Shown piece after piece: positions 9,652 to 18,315 of a stretch of DNA of 64,000 nucleotides. Below the pieces are notes generated by a model. That model made no database searches and was not told where the DNA came from. It was given only the letters and a program-made list of their open reading frames with translations. The first letter of the stretch is position 1. The number at the start of each line of letters is the position of its first letter. The DNA comes from VAZQ01 sp963753575 (GTDB lineage Bacteria > Pseudomonadota > Alphaproteobacteria > Rhizobiales > Xanthobacteraceae), in NCBI GenBank assembly GCA_963753575.1, contig CAVWCR010000003.1:3286001-3350000 (forward strand). Reading direction: 5' to 3'. The translations under genes were made by a program, and so were the position numbers.

Positions 9652-9687
9652 TATATGCCGCAAGGCGAGTATATGCCGCAAGGCGAG
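9652..9687. repeat. Two tandem copies of an 18-bp unit
   Basis: The unit tatatgccgcaaggcgag occurs twice head to tail in the non-coding stretch between the CDF remnant and the PIG-L gene. It looks like a replication-slippage duplication. Confidence 0.7.
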
Positions 9688-9768
9688 ATCATTGTCGATG
9701 CGGTTGTGATTTCCAGCGACAATAGGCGCAAAACACAAAAAGTATATGGGTCGATCGCTGCAACTGTG

Positions 9769-9782
9769 TTGACCTAGGTCAA
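9769..9782. promoter_or_regulatory. FixK/FNR-like box, perfect palindrome (TTGACCTAGGTCAA)
   Basis: A perfectly symmetric TTGAC-CTAG-GTCAA site 120 bases upstream of the PIG-L gene at 9902. Confidence 0.55.
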
Positions 9783-9901
9783 ATTCAATCTCGAACCACC
9801 GATGATGTGTTCTAAGCCACCAGAAGGGCACTGCTCTTGGCATTTGCCCCGTCGGTACCTACTTCTAACTGCGAAACGCCATCATTAATGAGGAGCGGGG
9901 A

Positions 9902-10897
9902 ATGGTTACAGCGCGATTGCTGAGTGGTGCGTGCGTTGCCTTGATTCTGTTACAGGCCAAGCCGTCCTTCGCCGATGAGCGAGGCTTGTATCAAAAGGCT
10001 TCGTTTTACTTCGCCGCCCATGAGGACGATTGGCAGTTATTCATGAATCCAACGGCCTTCATGGACGTGACCGGCGCTAAGACCAAAGCCGTCTTCGTCC
10101 ATATGACGGCGGGCGATGCGGGATTGGGGATCGGCAATGGAGGGAGAAAACATCCTTATTATCTGGCGCGAGAAAATGGGGCAGAAGCTGCGGTCCGCTT
10201 CATGGCCGACACGGACCTTCCAGTGGATCAATCGGCGTCGTTCGTAGTCTTGAATGGCCATCCGATCTACCGTGTGAGCTACCGAAACACAGTGAGCTAT
10301 TTCTTGCGCGTCCCGGATGGGAATCCCGACGGCACCGGGTATGCGGAAACGGGCTATCAATCATTGAAGCGACTCGCCGCTGGACAGATCCCGACTCTTA
10401 CTGCGATCGATGGATCGACAGTCTATCGCAAATGGGACGATTTGGTGTTGACCGTGCGTGCAATCTTGAACCATGAGCGTGTCCGGGCGCCGATGGTCCA
10501 GCTTAACGTCGCTGAAGTGGATACTCGGGTCAATTCAAATGACCACGCCGATCATCTCATGACTGCGAAGGCAGTTCTTGACGCCGCGAAGCCGTTATCT
10601 TGCGCCGCACGTGCGTATTACGTCGATTATGCAAGCTCTGAGCTGCCCGAGAATCTCAATCCCAAACAGAGAGACCTAGAGAGTTCAGTTTTTGCAGTTA
10701 CTGCCGCCGCCATCCGGGCGCTCGATCACTACAACGCGTGGCATCACTATGATGAAGCATACATTGGTCGGAACTATTTCCGCCTTGAAAAAGGCACAGG
10801 ACTTTGCGGAGCGGCGCCCGCGCTTCTGACTTCGCTTCGTTCCGTGTCCTCCCTGCAGCCGCAGGCTGATGGAAAGATCAACCGATCTCGGCCATAG
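9902..10897 (+). CDS. Secreted PIG-L (LmbE-like) family deacetylase
   Basis: The 331-residue product has a signal peptide (residues 1-24, ending SFADE). The next segment contains AHEDDWQ at residues 39-45, a variant of the family's AHPDD zinc-binding motif with Pro replaced by Glu, and the second metal motif HADH near residue 215. The family removes acetyl groups from N-acetylglucosaminyl lipids, antibiotics or mycothiol precursors. The start has a GAGGAGCGGGG ribosome-binding region. The gene is monocistronic, with a palindromic FixK/FNR box upstream. The substrate is unknown. Confidence 0.8.
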   Translation: MVTARLLSGACVALILLQAKPSFADERGLYQKASFYFAAHEDDWQLFMNPTAFMDVTGAKTKAVFVHMTAGDAGLGIGNGGRKHPYYLARENGAEAAVRFMADTDLPVDQSASFVVLNGHPIYRVSYRNTVSYFLRVPDGNPDGTGYAETGYQSLKRLAAGQIPTLTAIDGSTVYRKWDDLVLTVRAILNHERVRAPMVQLNVAEVDTRVNSNDHADHLMTAKAVLDAAKPLSCAARAYYVDYASSELPENLNPKQRDLESSVFAVTAAAIRALDHYNAWHHYDEAYIGRNYFRLEKGTGLCGAAPALLTSLRSVSSLQPQADGKINRSRP

Positions 10898-11054
10898 CGG
10901 AATTCGTTTGATCGCGAGGCGCCCACGTTCCATGACGTCTCGCGATAACGGTCTACGAGAATACGGGATCAAGAGACTGCCACCACACCAGCTCATGCAC
11001 CGGCGAGCATTGCTATGGCCTGGCAGAACCGTTCTCAGGCGAGGCAACAGAAGT

Positions 11055-11068
11055 TTGATTTACCTCAA
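11055..11068. promoter_or_regulatory. FixK/FNR-like box (TTGATTTACCTCAA)
   Basis: A TTGA-N6-TCAA site 140 bases upstream of the NagX-like gene (start 11195). The right half lacks the inner A/G of the best sites, so this is a weaker match. Confidence 0.35.
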
Positions 11069-11194
11069 GGCGCCTATCGCCGCTGCTGTTTAACAAAATG
11101 ACGTACGCCCATCGAAAGAATTCGGTCTCTTGGATTTGCTAAACGGCGCGAGGGCGTCAGATCATGCGGCCATTTGTACTTGAGCGAGGCGGCG

Positions 11195-12484
11195 ATGTCA
11201 GCACTTGTCGATAGCTTGAGCGACATCGTAGCGCCCAACTCGGCTTCACGACTCGATGTCGAAGCCGCAATTGCGGCACCGCGTCCCGCACCATCATTGG
11301 ACTATCGGAGCGCCATCGGGTCGGAAGATCGGCCTCCCGTTGTGGCCGCGATCCCGGTCCCAGCCCAACACCGCGTCGTCTCCGTCGATGCGCTGCGCGG
11401 CTTTACGATCTTCTGGATTCTCGGGGGCGACGCGATCGCTTGGTCGCTCAAGGAAATGTCGGCTGGACAGGGCGGCGTAATAGCCGCCATAGGTAATTTC
11501 TTCGGCAATCAGCTGACGCACGTGGATTGGGAAGGATTTCGATTCTACGACTTCATTTTTCCGCTGCTTGTGTTTGTGACCGGCGTGTCAATTGTGCTGT
11601 CGCTGCCTAGCTTAATCGAGCGTAAAGGCAAAACTGCCGCGCATCTACGCGTCCTACGAAGGGCCATCCTGCTTTTCGGATTGGGGCTGATCTACTACGG
11701 CGGAGTGAGCCACAAGTGGCCGGATATCCGTTTGCTCGGAGTGCTCCAGCGTATCGCGCTCTGCTATCTGTTCGCGTCACTCCTGTTCCTAAACCTTCGG
11801 TTGCGGGGGTTGATCATTGTTTGTGCCTCCCTTCTTATCGGCTATTGGGCACTCATGACCTTCGTTCCGGTACCCGGAATCGGTGCCGGATCATTTAGAC
11901 CCGATGCCAATCTGGCCTATTGGGTCGATGCGCACTTCTTGCCTGGCAGCTTTTGGGACAAGACCCAGGACCCGGAAGGGCTGCTCAGCACGGTGCCTGC
12001 GATCGCAACCTGCCTGTTGGGCGTATTCGCCGGGATGCTGCTAATGAATCAGCGTCTGCAGCCGAGTCAAAAGAGCCTGTGGTTGATCAGTGCCGGCGTG
12101 GTGATGATCGGCGGAGGCTCCCTCTGGAGCCTGCAGTTCCCGGTCGTCAAGTACCTCTGGACCTCCTCATTCGTGCTGGTCGCGGGAGGCTACAGTGCGC
12201 TGCTGCTTGGCGTCTCGCACCAGCTTACCGACGTGTGGAGACAAACTAAATGGGCCATCATATTCGTATGGATCGGGGCAAATGCCATCACGCTGTACAT
12301 GGTCAACAACGTCGTGGACTTCAATCGGCTCGCGCATCGGCTGGTGGGCGGGGATATCGGCGACTTCTTCAGTCAGCACCTGACCAAGGGCGCAGGACAC
12401 TTTCTTGCCGCGGTCGTGGGACTCGCACTGGCGATCACCCTTGCTCGCTTCCTTTATCGCCGCAAAATTTTCATCCGCGTCTGA
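11195..12484 (+). CDS. NagX/HGSNAT-like membrane acyltransferase (DUF5009 type)
   Basis: The product is about 429 residues, mostly membrane helices. It contains the family signature RVVSVDALRGFTIFWIL near residue 65, followed by HVDWEGFRFYDFIFPLLVF and VTGVSIVLSL. This matches bacterial relatives of heparan-alpha-glucosaminide N-acetyltransferase (NagX, YeiB-like), which move acyl groups from acetyl-CoA across the inner membrane to sugars. The N-terminal 60 residues are soluble and variable. The ATG at 11195 has a GAGGCGGCG stretch before it and is preferred over TTG at 11174. No sugar-pathway genes are adjacent, so the acceptor is unknown. Confidence 0.82.
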   Translation: MSALVDSLSDIVAPNSASRLDVEAAIAAPRPAPSLDYRSAIGSEDRPPVVAAIPVPAQHRVVSVDALRGFTIFWILGGDAIAWSLKEMSAGQGGVIAAIGNFFGNQLTHVDWEGFRFYDFIFPLLVFVTGVSIVLSLPSLIERKGKTAAHLRVLRRAILLFGLGLIYYGGVSHKWPDIRLLGVLQRIALCYLFASLLFLNLRLRGLIIVCASLLIGYWALMTFVPVPGIGAGSFRPDANLAYWVDAHFLPGSFWDKTQDPEGLLSTVPAIATCLLGVFAGMLLMNQRLQPSQKSLWLISAGVVMIGGGSLWSLQFPVVKYLWTSSFVLVAGGYSALLLGVSHQLTDVWRQTKWAIIFVWIGANAITLYMVNNVVDFNRLAHRLVGGDIGDFFSQHLTKGAGHFLAAVVGLALAITLARFLYRRKIFIRV

Positions 12485-12904
12485 CCTGTCCCTCGTCAGA
12501 GATTTTGGGACAGGATCTAGGAGAGGTTCTGGCGCATCGCGCCCGAAGACATCGGCCATGCTCTCGTGATAGCGGCGGTGGTTGGACGTGCGGGACAGCC
12601 GTCTCGACAACTACCCGCGGCACTTCAACGGCTGGAGGAAGCAGCGTCATGGCAACGTGCTCCTCATCAGCTGGCGCCGCACCAGAGGCTGCATCAGTGG
12701 TCTGAACCGCTACGAAAACCGGCGGGGGCCAGCGAATGCTTCTATCGACATGACGAGACCCTTCCGGCCAGGAGGAGGGATATGTCATGTGACTTAGGGA
12801 GTGACTTAGGAGGTGACTTAACCCGCCACGCTGGTAGAGCAGCTTGCGCACCGGCGGCTGCGGCTCGGCGATGAACTTTGCCCGCCAATTTGCCAAACGC
12901 CTGA
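12485..12904. other. No gene recognised
   Basis: About 420 bases without a convincing reading frame. Short frames on both strands have no recognisable motif. It contains only the 12-bp tandem repeat listed separately. Confidence 0.5.
12789..12820. repeat. 12-bp tandem repeat, about 2.7 copies
   Basis: GTGACTTA recurs at 12789, 12801 and 12813, each copy followed by a purine-rich 4-base spacer. The exact 12-base period indicates a short tandem array. Confidence 0.7.
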
Positions 12905-13144
12905 GGGGTTTCGGCGCCTAATCTCACCAACACCGAAGCCTTCCAGAAGTCACGCCGCGAACACAATAAAATGAAAGTGAGATTTTCCCACACGAAGCGT
13001 ATTCTCAGGCTCGACTGGCTTCGATTGAGAGGATTGAGCGGCGCCAGAGACGAGGGGCTGCTCACAGCTACCGCACAGAACCTTCGACGAGTCGCCAAAC
13101 TCGTCCGCCGTACCCCAACCCTGGCCGCACCTTGCGCGGTGTAG
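12905..13144 (+). pseudogene. C-terminal remnant of an IS1182/IS5-type transposase
   Basis: The frame contains SRREHNKMKVRFSHTKRI, then LRLDWLRLRGLSGARDE, then TATAQNLRRVAKLV, ending at a TAG at 13142. This is the DDE-domain C-terminus of IS1182-like transposases, where the glutamate lies in the REHNK-type segment. The catalytic aspartates and the N-terminal DUF772-type domain are absent. No terminal inverted repeat was found. Confidence 0.7.
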
Positions 13145-13256
13145 GCATTGCCTCAGTACCCTGGTCTCAAGGTGTCAACACCGCGGCCACTTTTCAACAT
13201 TCTACGCCGCCGTCGCCCACGCTGGCATCGATCTGAAGCACCAGTGGTTGCCTGTT

Positions 13257-13761
13257 TTATTCGTCCCGGATCTGCCTCCCGATAGCGGCATTGGTCCCAG
13301 CCTGCGCCTTTGTTTTTCGGCCCCGCCCTATGATGGCATGCATGAGGCTGGTTCGGCTCACCATCTCGATGACCTGATTGTCTTCCATAATTGGTAGATG
13401 GTTGATCCGGTGCTTCAGCATCAATTGAACGACCTCTTCGAGCGGCGTATCGCCCGGTGATGCTGCAGGATTTTGGTCATGATCTGGTTGACTTTTTGTT
13501 TGCCTGCATGAGGGCGATTTTCTCGGACGCGGTGAGATAGGTACTCAATGCCAGCGGTCACCTTGGCTAGAACTTCTGGTCGGTCCTGGTCGCCTTACAA
13601 CCGAATACGTCCGTAGTCACGATTCCGACTAAAGTGCCTTTTGCATCAAGCACGGGTAATCCGCTGATCTGATTTTCGAGCATCAATTGCGCCGCACGCA
13701 TGATAGGCACGCCGGCTTCAGCCGAGATCACGCCCCCCGTCATCACATCGTATGCCTTCAT
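13257..13761 (-). pseudogene. CBS-domain protein, frameshifted
   Basis: The start at 13761 has an AAGGAGAG ribosome-binding site and opens MKAYDVMTGGVI, then AAQLMLENQISGLPVLDAKG and LVGIVTTDVF, a complete first CBS motif. A TAG at 13567 ends this frame. The second CBS motif survives in another frame as DTPLEEVVQLMLKHRINHLP, VIEMVSRTSLMHAI, with a stop at 13257. Near 13460 the change falls in an A-run (AAAATCCTG), where one missing A would restore MTKNPAAS. Intact relatives are about 230 residues with paired CBS domains, often followed by BON, and bind adenosyl ligands. This copy is probably inactive unless the frameshifts are sequence errors. Confidence 0.7.
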
Positions 13762-13877
13762 CACTTCTCTCCTTGAGCCGCAAATCTGAATCGTGACTCC
13801 ACTGAACGCGAAGTACGTAATACGTCCCCGACCCACGGAAAGTTCGAACTTCCCCGGCCACGTAACGTCAATTCTTC

Positions 13878-14063
13878 TTACGCTGCGGCTGCTTCGCTTC
13901 TGCTGTCAGCGCAACCCGGGGATCGGACGTCGTCTTCGAGCGGCGACTTAGCGGCGAGCTCAGCCTCCGCCTGCAACCAGTGCTCAAGGGCCTTCCCCTC
14001 CGGACACCCCGCACGCAACCAAATGAAGTAGGCGCATTCGGCAGTCTCTGTGGCCCTGTCCAT
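13878..14063 (-). CDS. DUF2934 family small protein
   Basis: The 61-residue product has the DUF2934 core: an aromatic AYFIWLRAGCPEG turn followed by HWLQAEAEL. The family is abundant in rhizobia, often next to stress genes, and its function is unknown. The C-terminus is acidic then Ala-rich. The start follows an AGGGAGGAC ribosome-binding site. Confidence 0.75.
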   Translation of the reverse strand: MDRATETAECAYFIWLRAGCPEGKALEHWLQAEAELAAKSPLEDDVRSPGCADSRSEAAAA

Positions 14064-14147
14064 ACTAGTCCTCCCTCGGTCGTTGGTTACCTTCCGTTCT
14101 CATATATCCGCCACCCGCGCGGCTCGGCAGGTGTCAGACTCGACCCC

Positions 14148-14348
14148 CTATCCGGCTGCCTCTAGGAGTTGCTCTTTCGCACCGCCATCCGCCCCCGCGG
14201 CATGAGGTGCAAGCTTTCGGTAGAGCGCAAAGTAGCGCTGGGCCGAAACGCTCCAACCGAAGTCCCGGCTCATAGCTTGTCGTTGCATCTTGCACCATGC
14301 GATGGGCCAATCGTAAAGCGCGAGCGCCCGGTCGAGCGATTCGATCAT
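14148..14348 (-). pseudogene. C-terminal remnant of glycogen synthase (GlgA-like)
   Basis: The frame reads LDRALALYDWP, then WCKMQRQAMSRDFGWSVSA and RYFALYRKLAP. This matches the last 50 or so residues of ADP-glucose glycogen synthases, including the helix that folds back on the N-terminal domain. The remaining 430 residues and a proper start are missing; an in-frame stop lies a short way upstream. Loss of this gene would affect glycogen storage only if no other glgA exists. Confidence 0.65.
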
Positions 14349-14391
14349 TGCGACTTGCCTTGCAAAGTGGCAGGATTACAAGGAGACATCA

Positions 14392-14778
14392 CTACAGTTC
14401 ATCGATTACTTTTTTCAGCAAAGTCCGAACATCTTCGGCGGCTTGCTTAAGGCGGGGATTGTCGACCGCTTGCATGGACGCGACAGGGTCGACGGCTGCG
14501 ATTTCAGTCCGAGTGCTGTCAACTTCTTGCACGACGACGTTGCACGGCAACATTGTTCCGATCTTGTCTTCGAGTTGCAGGGCCTGATGCGCCAGCTTCG
14601 GGTTACACGCTCCCAAAATGCGATAGTTACGAAAGTCGGCGCCTATCTTCGCCTTCAAGGTCTGCTTGACATCAATGTCGGTGAGAATCCCAAAACCTTC
14701 GCGCTTGAGCGCTTCGGTCGCGAGCCGGATCGCCTCATCGACGGAAACCGGCAAGGTTTTGCTGAAGTAGTAGCTCAT
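14392..14778 (-). CDS. DUF302 domain protein
   Basis: The 128-residue soluble protein opens with SYYFSKTLPVSVDEAI and has the family core EGFGILTDIDVKQTLKAKIG followed by YRILGACNPKLAHQAL and IGTMLPCNVVVQE. DUF302 proteins bind a ligand near the conserved GACNP and PCN segments and are often found beside SHOCT or heavy-metal genes. It starts 8 bases after the upstream SHOCT gene ends, so the two are probably one operon. No enzymatic function is known. Confidence 0.87.
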   Translation of the reverse strand: MSYYFSKTLPVSVDEAIRLATEALKREGFGILTDIDVKQTLKAKIGADFRNYRILGACNPKLAHQALQLEDKIGTMLPCNVVVQEVDSTRTEIAAVDPVASMQAVDNPRLKQAAEDVRTLLKKVIDEL

Positions 14779-14785
14779 GGCGTTC

Positions 14786-15091
14786 TCATATAGCCCGGAT
14801 ACTGGCCAAGCCCGATCTGCCAGCGGTTAGCTGATATCTTGTTTTTTGCAGATATTCGTCGCGGTTGATTTCACTGCGGGCGTAGCGCTCTTCGAGCACA
14901 TCAAGACCGAACGTGCGCCGCCCGGCGCTGGGTAGATGGATGCCCGGATGCGACCCAGAGCGGACGAGCCATACGATTGCCGCTATGATAAGCACCAGGA
15001 TCACGAGCCAGATGATCATGCCGAACGGTCCATATCCGCCGTAGCCGCCCCAACCACCCATCATTCCCCACTCCGGTCGATAACCCCACAT
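14786..15091 (-). CDS. SHOCT domain membrane protein
   Basis: The 101-residue protein begins with a Gly/Trp/Tyr-rich segment, then one strong membrane helix (IIWLVILVLIIAAIVWLV), then a C-terminal SHOCT motif (LDVLEERYARSEINRDEY). SHOCT is a short C-terminal oligomerisation module. It is followed 7 bases later by the DUF302 gene and probably shares its promoter. Confidence 0.82.
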   Translation of the reverse strand: MWGYRPEWGMMGGWGGYGGYGPFGMIIWLVILVLIIAAIVWLVRSGSHPGIHLPSAGRRTFGLDVLEERYARSEINRDEYLQKTRYQLTAGRSGLASIRAI

Positions 15092-15425
15092 GGCTCAGCT
15101 CCCGCGTTCAGTATTTCCGAATTGGTCATGGCATCGCTGGCGCGAATGCAGCGGACAGAATGATGAACAACTTGCTCGCTTCAGAGAGCTAAGCGCAGCG
15201 GGAACCGCTTGGCGCAACCTCAGTCCGCGGTACTTTGAGCCATCGCCGGAGCCGATCCCATTGCTATGGCCGCCAACGCAAGTCGCTGCTGAGAAGCTTC
15301 AATCTGCTCATGATATCACTCCATTGTTAATCCTGAGGGTGTCGCCTCCTTTTAGATTCGCGGAGCAAAGGCGAAAAACATCTGCTAATTTGATATAAAT
15401 TAAGCACCTAAGCGCTCGCCTCCTA

Positions 15426-15439
15426 TTGATCTGGCTCAA
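15426..15439. promoter_or_regulatory. FixK/FNR-like box (TTGATCTGGCTCAA)
   Basis: TTGAT-N4-CTCAA, 335 bases upstream of the SHOCT-DUF302 operon. It could belong to that operon or to a gene lost from this gap. Confidence 0.4.
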
Positions 15440-15926
15440 AAGGAACGCGACCAAATGACCTGCTATGATAGGTGCAAGAAACGTATTCGAACTTTGGTCG
15501 TGCTTGCTTAACTCAAATCAATGCAGCGAAGTGCCTCGATTCTAGCGAACGTCACGCCCTTCGCATTGGGGCCATAACCGGAACAGTTGGCTCAATTGGT
15601 GATCTGATAGCCGATGTACCAAGAAAGCAGATAGGTCGTCGACGCGTTCTGACCAGAAGCCGTTCAGCATCAACCCCCACGAGGCAGTGGCCATCTGAGC
15701 CACCGCCTCAAACAGTTCGCGATCGAGCAATGCATGGAACGGATCGATGAACGCGTCCCGAGTCAGATGGCCTAAATGATTGCCTAGCAACCTGTCCGCT
15801 AATTAGACCAAAGGCGCATGCGTACTCCCATCAAGGCCCCGGCCCGCGAGCCGATCAGACCAGGCCGGATTCATATCAGCGACTTCCGACATGCAACGTC
15901 TCCCCAAAACGTAGCCAGTCCATACA

Positions 15927-15952
15927 TTGGGTCACAATGCGAAGAACTCGCG
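15927..15952. repeat. Short dispersed repeat, copy 1
   Basis: The segment around gggtcacaatgcgaagaact resembles gggtccaaaatgcgaagaaat at 17658. Both copies lie in gene-poor sequence next to transposon remnants. Confidence 0.4.
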
Positions 15953-16193
15953 TTGAGCATATGTCGTCCACTTTTGCCCTGATAGCGACATGATCGCGGA
16001 CATCGCGACATTTCGCTTCAGGGCCAGAAGAAGGAGACGTCAGACAGACTTGCGAAAATCTCGATTTGGCTGCTGCCTTATGCTGGCTATCCGGCATACG
16101 AAGAGGTATATGTGGGCTATCACTGGCCATTCAGAATGGCGTCAGTGGCTGAGAGACGCTCCCGCGCTCCCGCCTCAAGAGCAGGAGCGCCCA

Positions 16194-16901
16194 ATGGCGA
16201 AATCCGTCCGATTTCCCAATCGTTTGTTGGCATCGCTATCATCGGCAGACTTTGAACTGCTCGAGCCGCATCTTAAAACCATCGAATTGGTTCATGAGAC
16301 AGTCCTCTTTGAGGCTGGCAGTCCAATCAGCCGTGTCTACTTTCCCCATAGCGGCATTATCTCTCTGGTCGTAAGCTTGAAGAGCGGCCAGACGATTGAA
16401 GTGGCGATGATTGGATGTGACAGCGTCGTGGGAGGTTCCTTGGCCCTTGGAAGCGGCTTCGCGCTGAACAAAGGCATCGTTCAAGCACCCGGCGCCGCAT
16501 CGATCCTTGACGTGAATCGACTTCGGAAAGCCGCCGCAGCCAGCGTTGCCTTACGCGAAGCGCTGTTCCGACATGAACAGGCGATGGTAGCTCAAGCCCA
16601 GCAATCCGCGGCCTGTAATGCAACTCATTCCATCGAAGCCCGTATGGCACGTTGGCTGTTGCGCTCCCGCAACCTGCTGGTTGGCGACACCTTACCGCTG
16701 ACTCAGGAATTTCTCGGACAGATGCTTGGTGTGCGGCGAACGAGTGTTTCGCTCGTCGCCAACACCCTTCAAAAGGCCGGGCTGATCAAATATTCCCGGG
16801 GGCACATTCAGATCACCGATTTGAAAGGACTAAAGAATGCGTCGTGCGAGTGCTACGCTGCAGCCAAAGCGGAAACCGACCGGCTGCTGAAGGGTAGCTA
16901 G
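16194..16901 (+). CDS. Crp/Fnr family transcriptional regulator
   Basis: The product is 235 residues from the ATG at 16194, which follows AGCAGGAGCG; the frame extends further upstream without conserved sequence. An N-terminal cyclic-nucleotide-binding-like beta barrel includes VYFPHSGIISLVV and the helix region near residue 100. The C-terminal winged helix has LTQEFLGQMLGVRRTSVSLVA, the recognition helix of the Crp superfamily. No FNR-type N-terminal cysteine cluster is visible, so oxygen is not sensed by an FNR iron-sulfur centre. It sits amid genes with FixK/FNR-like boxes, but the R-R-T-S recognition helix differs from the E-x-x-S-R of FNR/FixK, so it may bind another site. Confidence 0.88.
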   Translation: MAKSVRFPNRLLASLSSADFELLEPHLKTIELVHETVLFEAGSPISRVYFPHSGIISLVVSLKSGQTIEVAMIGCDSVVGGSLALGSGFALNKGIVQAPGAASILDVNRLRKAAAASVALREALFRHEQAMVAQAQQSAACNATHSIEARMARWLLRSRNLLVGDTLPLTQEFLGQMLGVRRTSVSLVANTLQKAGLIKYSRGHIQITDLKGLKNASCECYAAAKAETDRLLKGS

Positions 16902-16967
16902 AGCCATAAACCTTCCCGCAATAAAAGACATTGTACCAACAGCGACGAGCGAATTGTTAGAACAACT

Positions 16968-16981
16968 TTGATTTGGGTCAA
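16968..16981. promoter_or_regulatory. FixK/FNR-like box (TTGATTTGGGTCAA)
   Basis: TTGAT-N4-GTCAA placed 35 bases upstream of the small gene at 17016 and 67 bases after the Crp/Fnr gene. Confidence 0.5.
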
Positions 16982-17015
16982 TGCACAAAAGTCGGTAGGC
17001 TGTCGATGTTAAACA

Positions 17016-17240
17016 ATGCCAAAGCTTTATTCCATGCTCGATAAATGGTTGCCCGTTTCAATAGCGCCAGCGGACATTGATCTAGAAGTCTGTGTGATCG
17101 ACCGTCATGGACTCCACGCACTTGTGTTTCCGATTCGCAAAAGCGGAACTGATTGGGTCGATGCCGCAACGAAAAAGCGCGTCGACATCCAACCGACCCA
17201 TTGGCGAAAATGGGACGAGAACCGAAACGACAAGAACTAA
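17016..17240 (+). CDS. Small conserved-looking hypothetical protein
   Basis: A 74-residue product with the segment DKWLPVSIAPADIDLEVCV, then VFPIRKSGTDWVDA and THWRKW. The spacing of Trp and charged residues looks conserved and I recall similar short proteins in Bradyrhizobium, but no function is known. The start may be 17016 or ATG 17034, which begins at the LDKWLPV segment. A FixK/FNR-like box lies just upstream. The last four bases overlap the end of the convergent gene. Confidence 0.6.
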   Translation: MPKLYSMLDKWLPVSIAPADIDLEVCVIDRHGLHALVFPIRKSGTDWVDAATKKRVDIQPTHWRKWDENRNDKN

Positions 17241-17389
17241 GCTTCCTTTTTCGCAAGCTTCGGCATCGTCGCTACCTTTTGCTCCTCCTCGGCAAGAAGG
17301 CGAATTATCATCGCGCGCTTAGTCGGGTCGACTTCCGTCGTCAGCAATAATTTGAATCTTTCGATATTGGCTTTGACGATTTTATGCAT
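17237..17389 (-). CDS. Small hypothetical protein
   Basis: The 50-residue product (MHKIVKANIERFKLLL ... DPTKRAMIIRLLAEEEQKV) is a charged amphipathic helix pair. The ATG at 17389 has a GGAGG six bases upstream; longer upstream starts are less likely. I associate this short family with rhizobia; its function is unknown. Confidence 0.6.
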   Translation of the reverse strand: MHKIVKANIERFKLLLTTEVDPTKRAMIIRLLAEEEQKVATMPKLAKKEA

Positions 17390-18049
17390 AGCGACCTCCA
17401 TTTCTCCCGCGATAGCAGAAAAGGAGACGGCCAGGTCGCGTGACCGTAGAAAATGAAACGCAACCAAGCGCCCACCTTCGGGGGGTGGGGGAGTAGATGG
17501 GACAGCGAAGGCGCGTTGAGCGATCCCATTGTATAGCGACCGGATCGCCAAAACATACTGCGCTCATGAAGGGAGAGAGTCCAGCGATATGTCGGGTGTC
17601 CGACATTCCAAAATAAGGACGGCAATTGTGACGCTTTGCAATGCCCACGTCTGAGATGGGTCCAAAATGCGAAGAAATCGACGCTTATATGCCTACCGCC
17701 GCGCCTCCTGGTCTCCCCTTCCTTAGACGCTTACCTTTCCCCTTCCGTAACCGTCCATTTCTGATAGTGGATCAGGCTGCGGCGCTTGACCGGGCGCCAG
17801 TTCCATGTATGGACGCTCCCCGGTGCGCAAGGGTTTTCTTCTTTGATGGCCGACAGGTCGGGTGCGGTCATGTATTCGGCCCGTTGATGCAGCCGATGGA
17901 CGATTGCGGCCCTGATGAAATCCGCGAACCAACTCCCAATCAAGGCACCGCGCGTTATAGCGCTCGGAACTGGACGGGTCTGGTCGGTTCCCGGCACAAC
18001 CGGTCTGCCATCAACTCACGATCGCCCCTGCAACCTCAGTAGTTCGTGC
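17390..18049. other. No gene recognised
   Basis: About 660 bases beside the IS110 remnant. Frames on both strands lack motifs. A second copy of the dispersed repeat lies at 17656-17683. Sequence near 17731-17997 (minus) may be a decayed extension of the IS110 transposase, but this is not convincing. Confidence 0.45.
17656..17683. repeat. Short dispersed repeat, copy 2
   Basis: Contains gggtccaaaatgcgaagaaa, similar to the copy at 15927. Confidence 0.4.
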
Positions 18050-18307
18050 TCACGCGGCCCAGATAATCCGCGCGGTTTTATTCGCCATTGCAACTGCCGC
18101 GACCTTGGCTGGTCGACGAGATAAGAGATTCGCGAGCCAGCTTACCGACGGCGACTTACCGCGCGCGTATCGGATCAGCGCGCAGGATGAGACAACAAGC
18201 AGCTTTCGAATGTAGCTGTCGCCCCATTTGGTGATGCCTCCCAGGCGAGCCTTGCCGCCAGTCGAGCTCTGGCGTGGAACCAAGCCGAGCCAAGCCGCGA
18301 ACTGACG

Positions 18308-18315
18308 CCCGTTTC
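18308..18315. repeat. Left target-site duplication of the IS66 remnant
   Basis: cccgtttc here and tccgtttc at 19082-19089 flank the IS66 remnant, 7 of 8 bases identical. IS66 elements make 8-bp duplications, and removing the insert rejoins the IS110 frame as KQFRNGRQFAAW. Confidence 0.7.

Larger units (their letters stand above)
15092..16193. other. Long intergenic stretch without a recognised gene
   Basis: About 1.1 kb. A minus-strand frame of 82 codons (15542-15790) has no recognised motif and no ribosome-binding site. The region contains a FixK/FNR-like box at 15426 and one copy of a short dispersed repeat at 15927-15952. Decayed coding sequence is likely but not identifiable by eye. Confidence 0.5.

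Noticed and set aside
9280..9843. 187-codon minus-strand frame
   Set aside because: Overlaps the CDF remnant in antisense and runs through the tandem duplication; no protein-like features.
15542..15790. 82-codon minus-strand frame in a long gap
   Set aside because: It reads smoothly but has no ribosome-binding site, no family match I can name and no conserved neighbour, so it is noted as a gap only.
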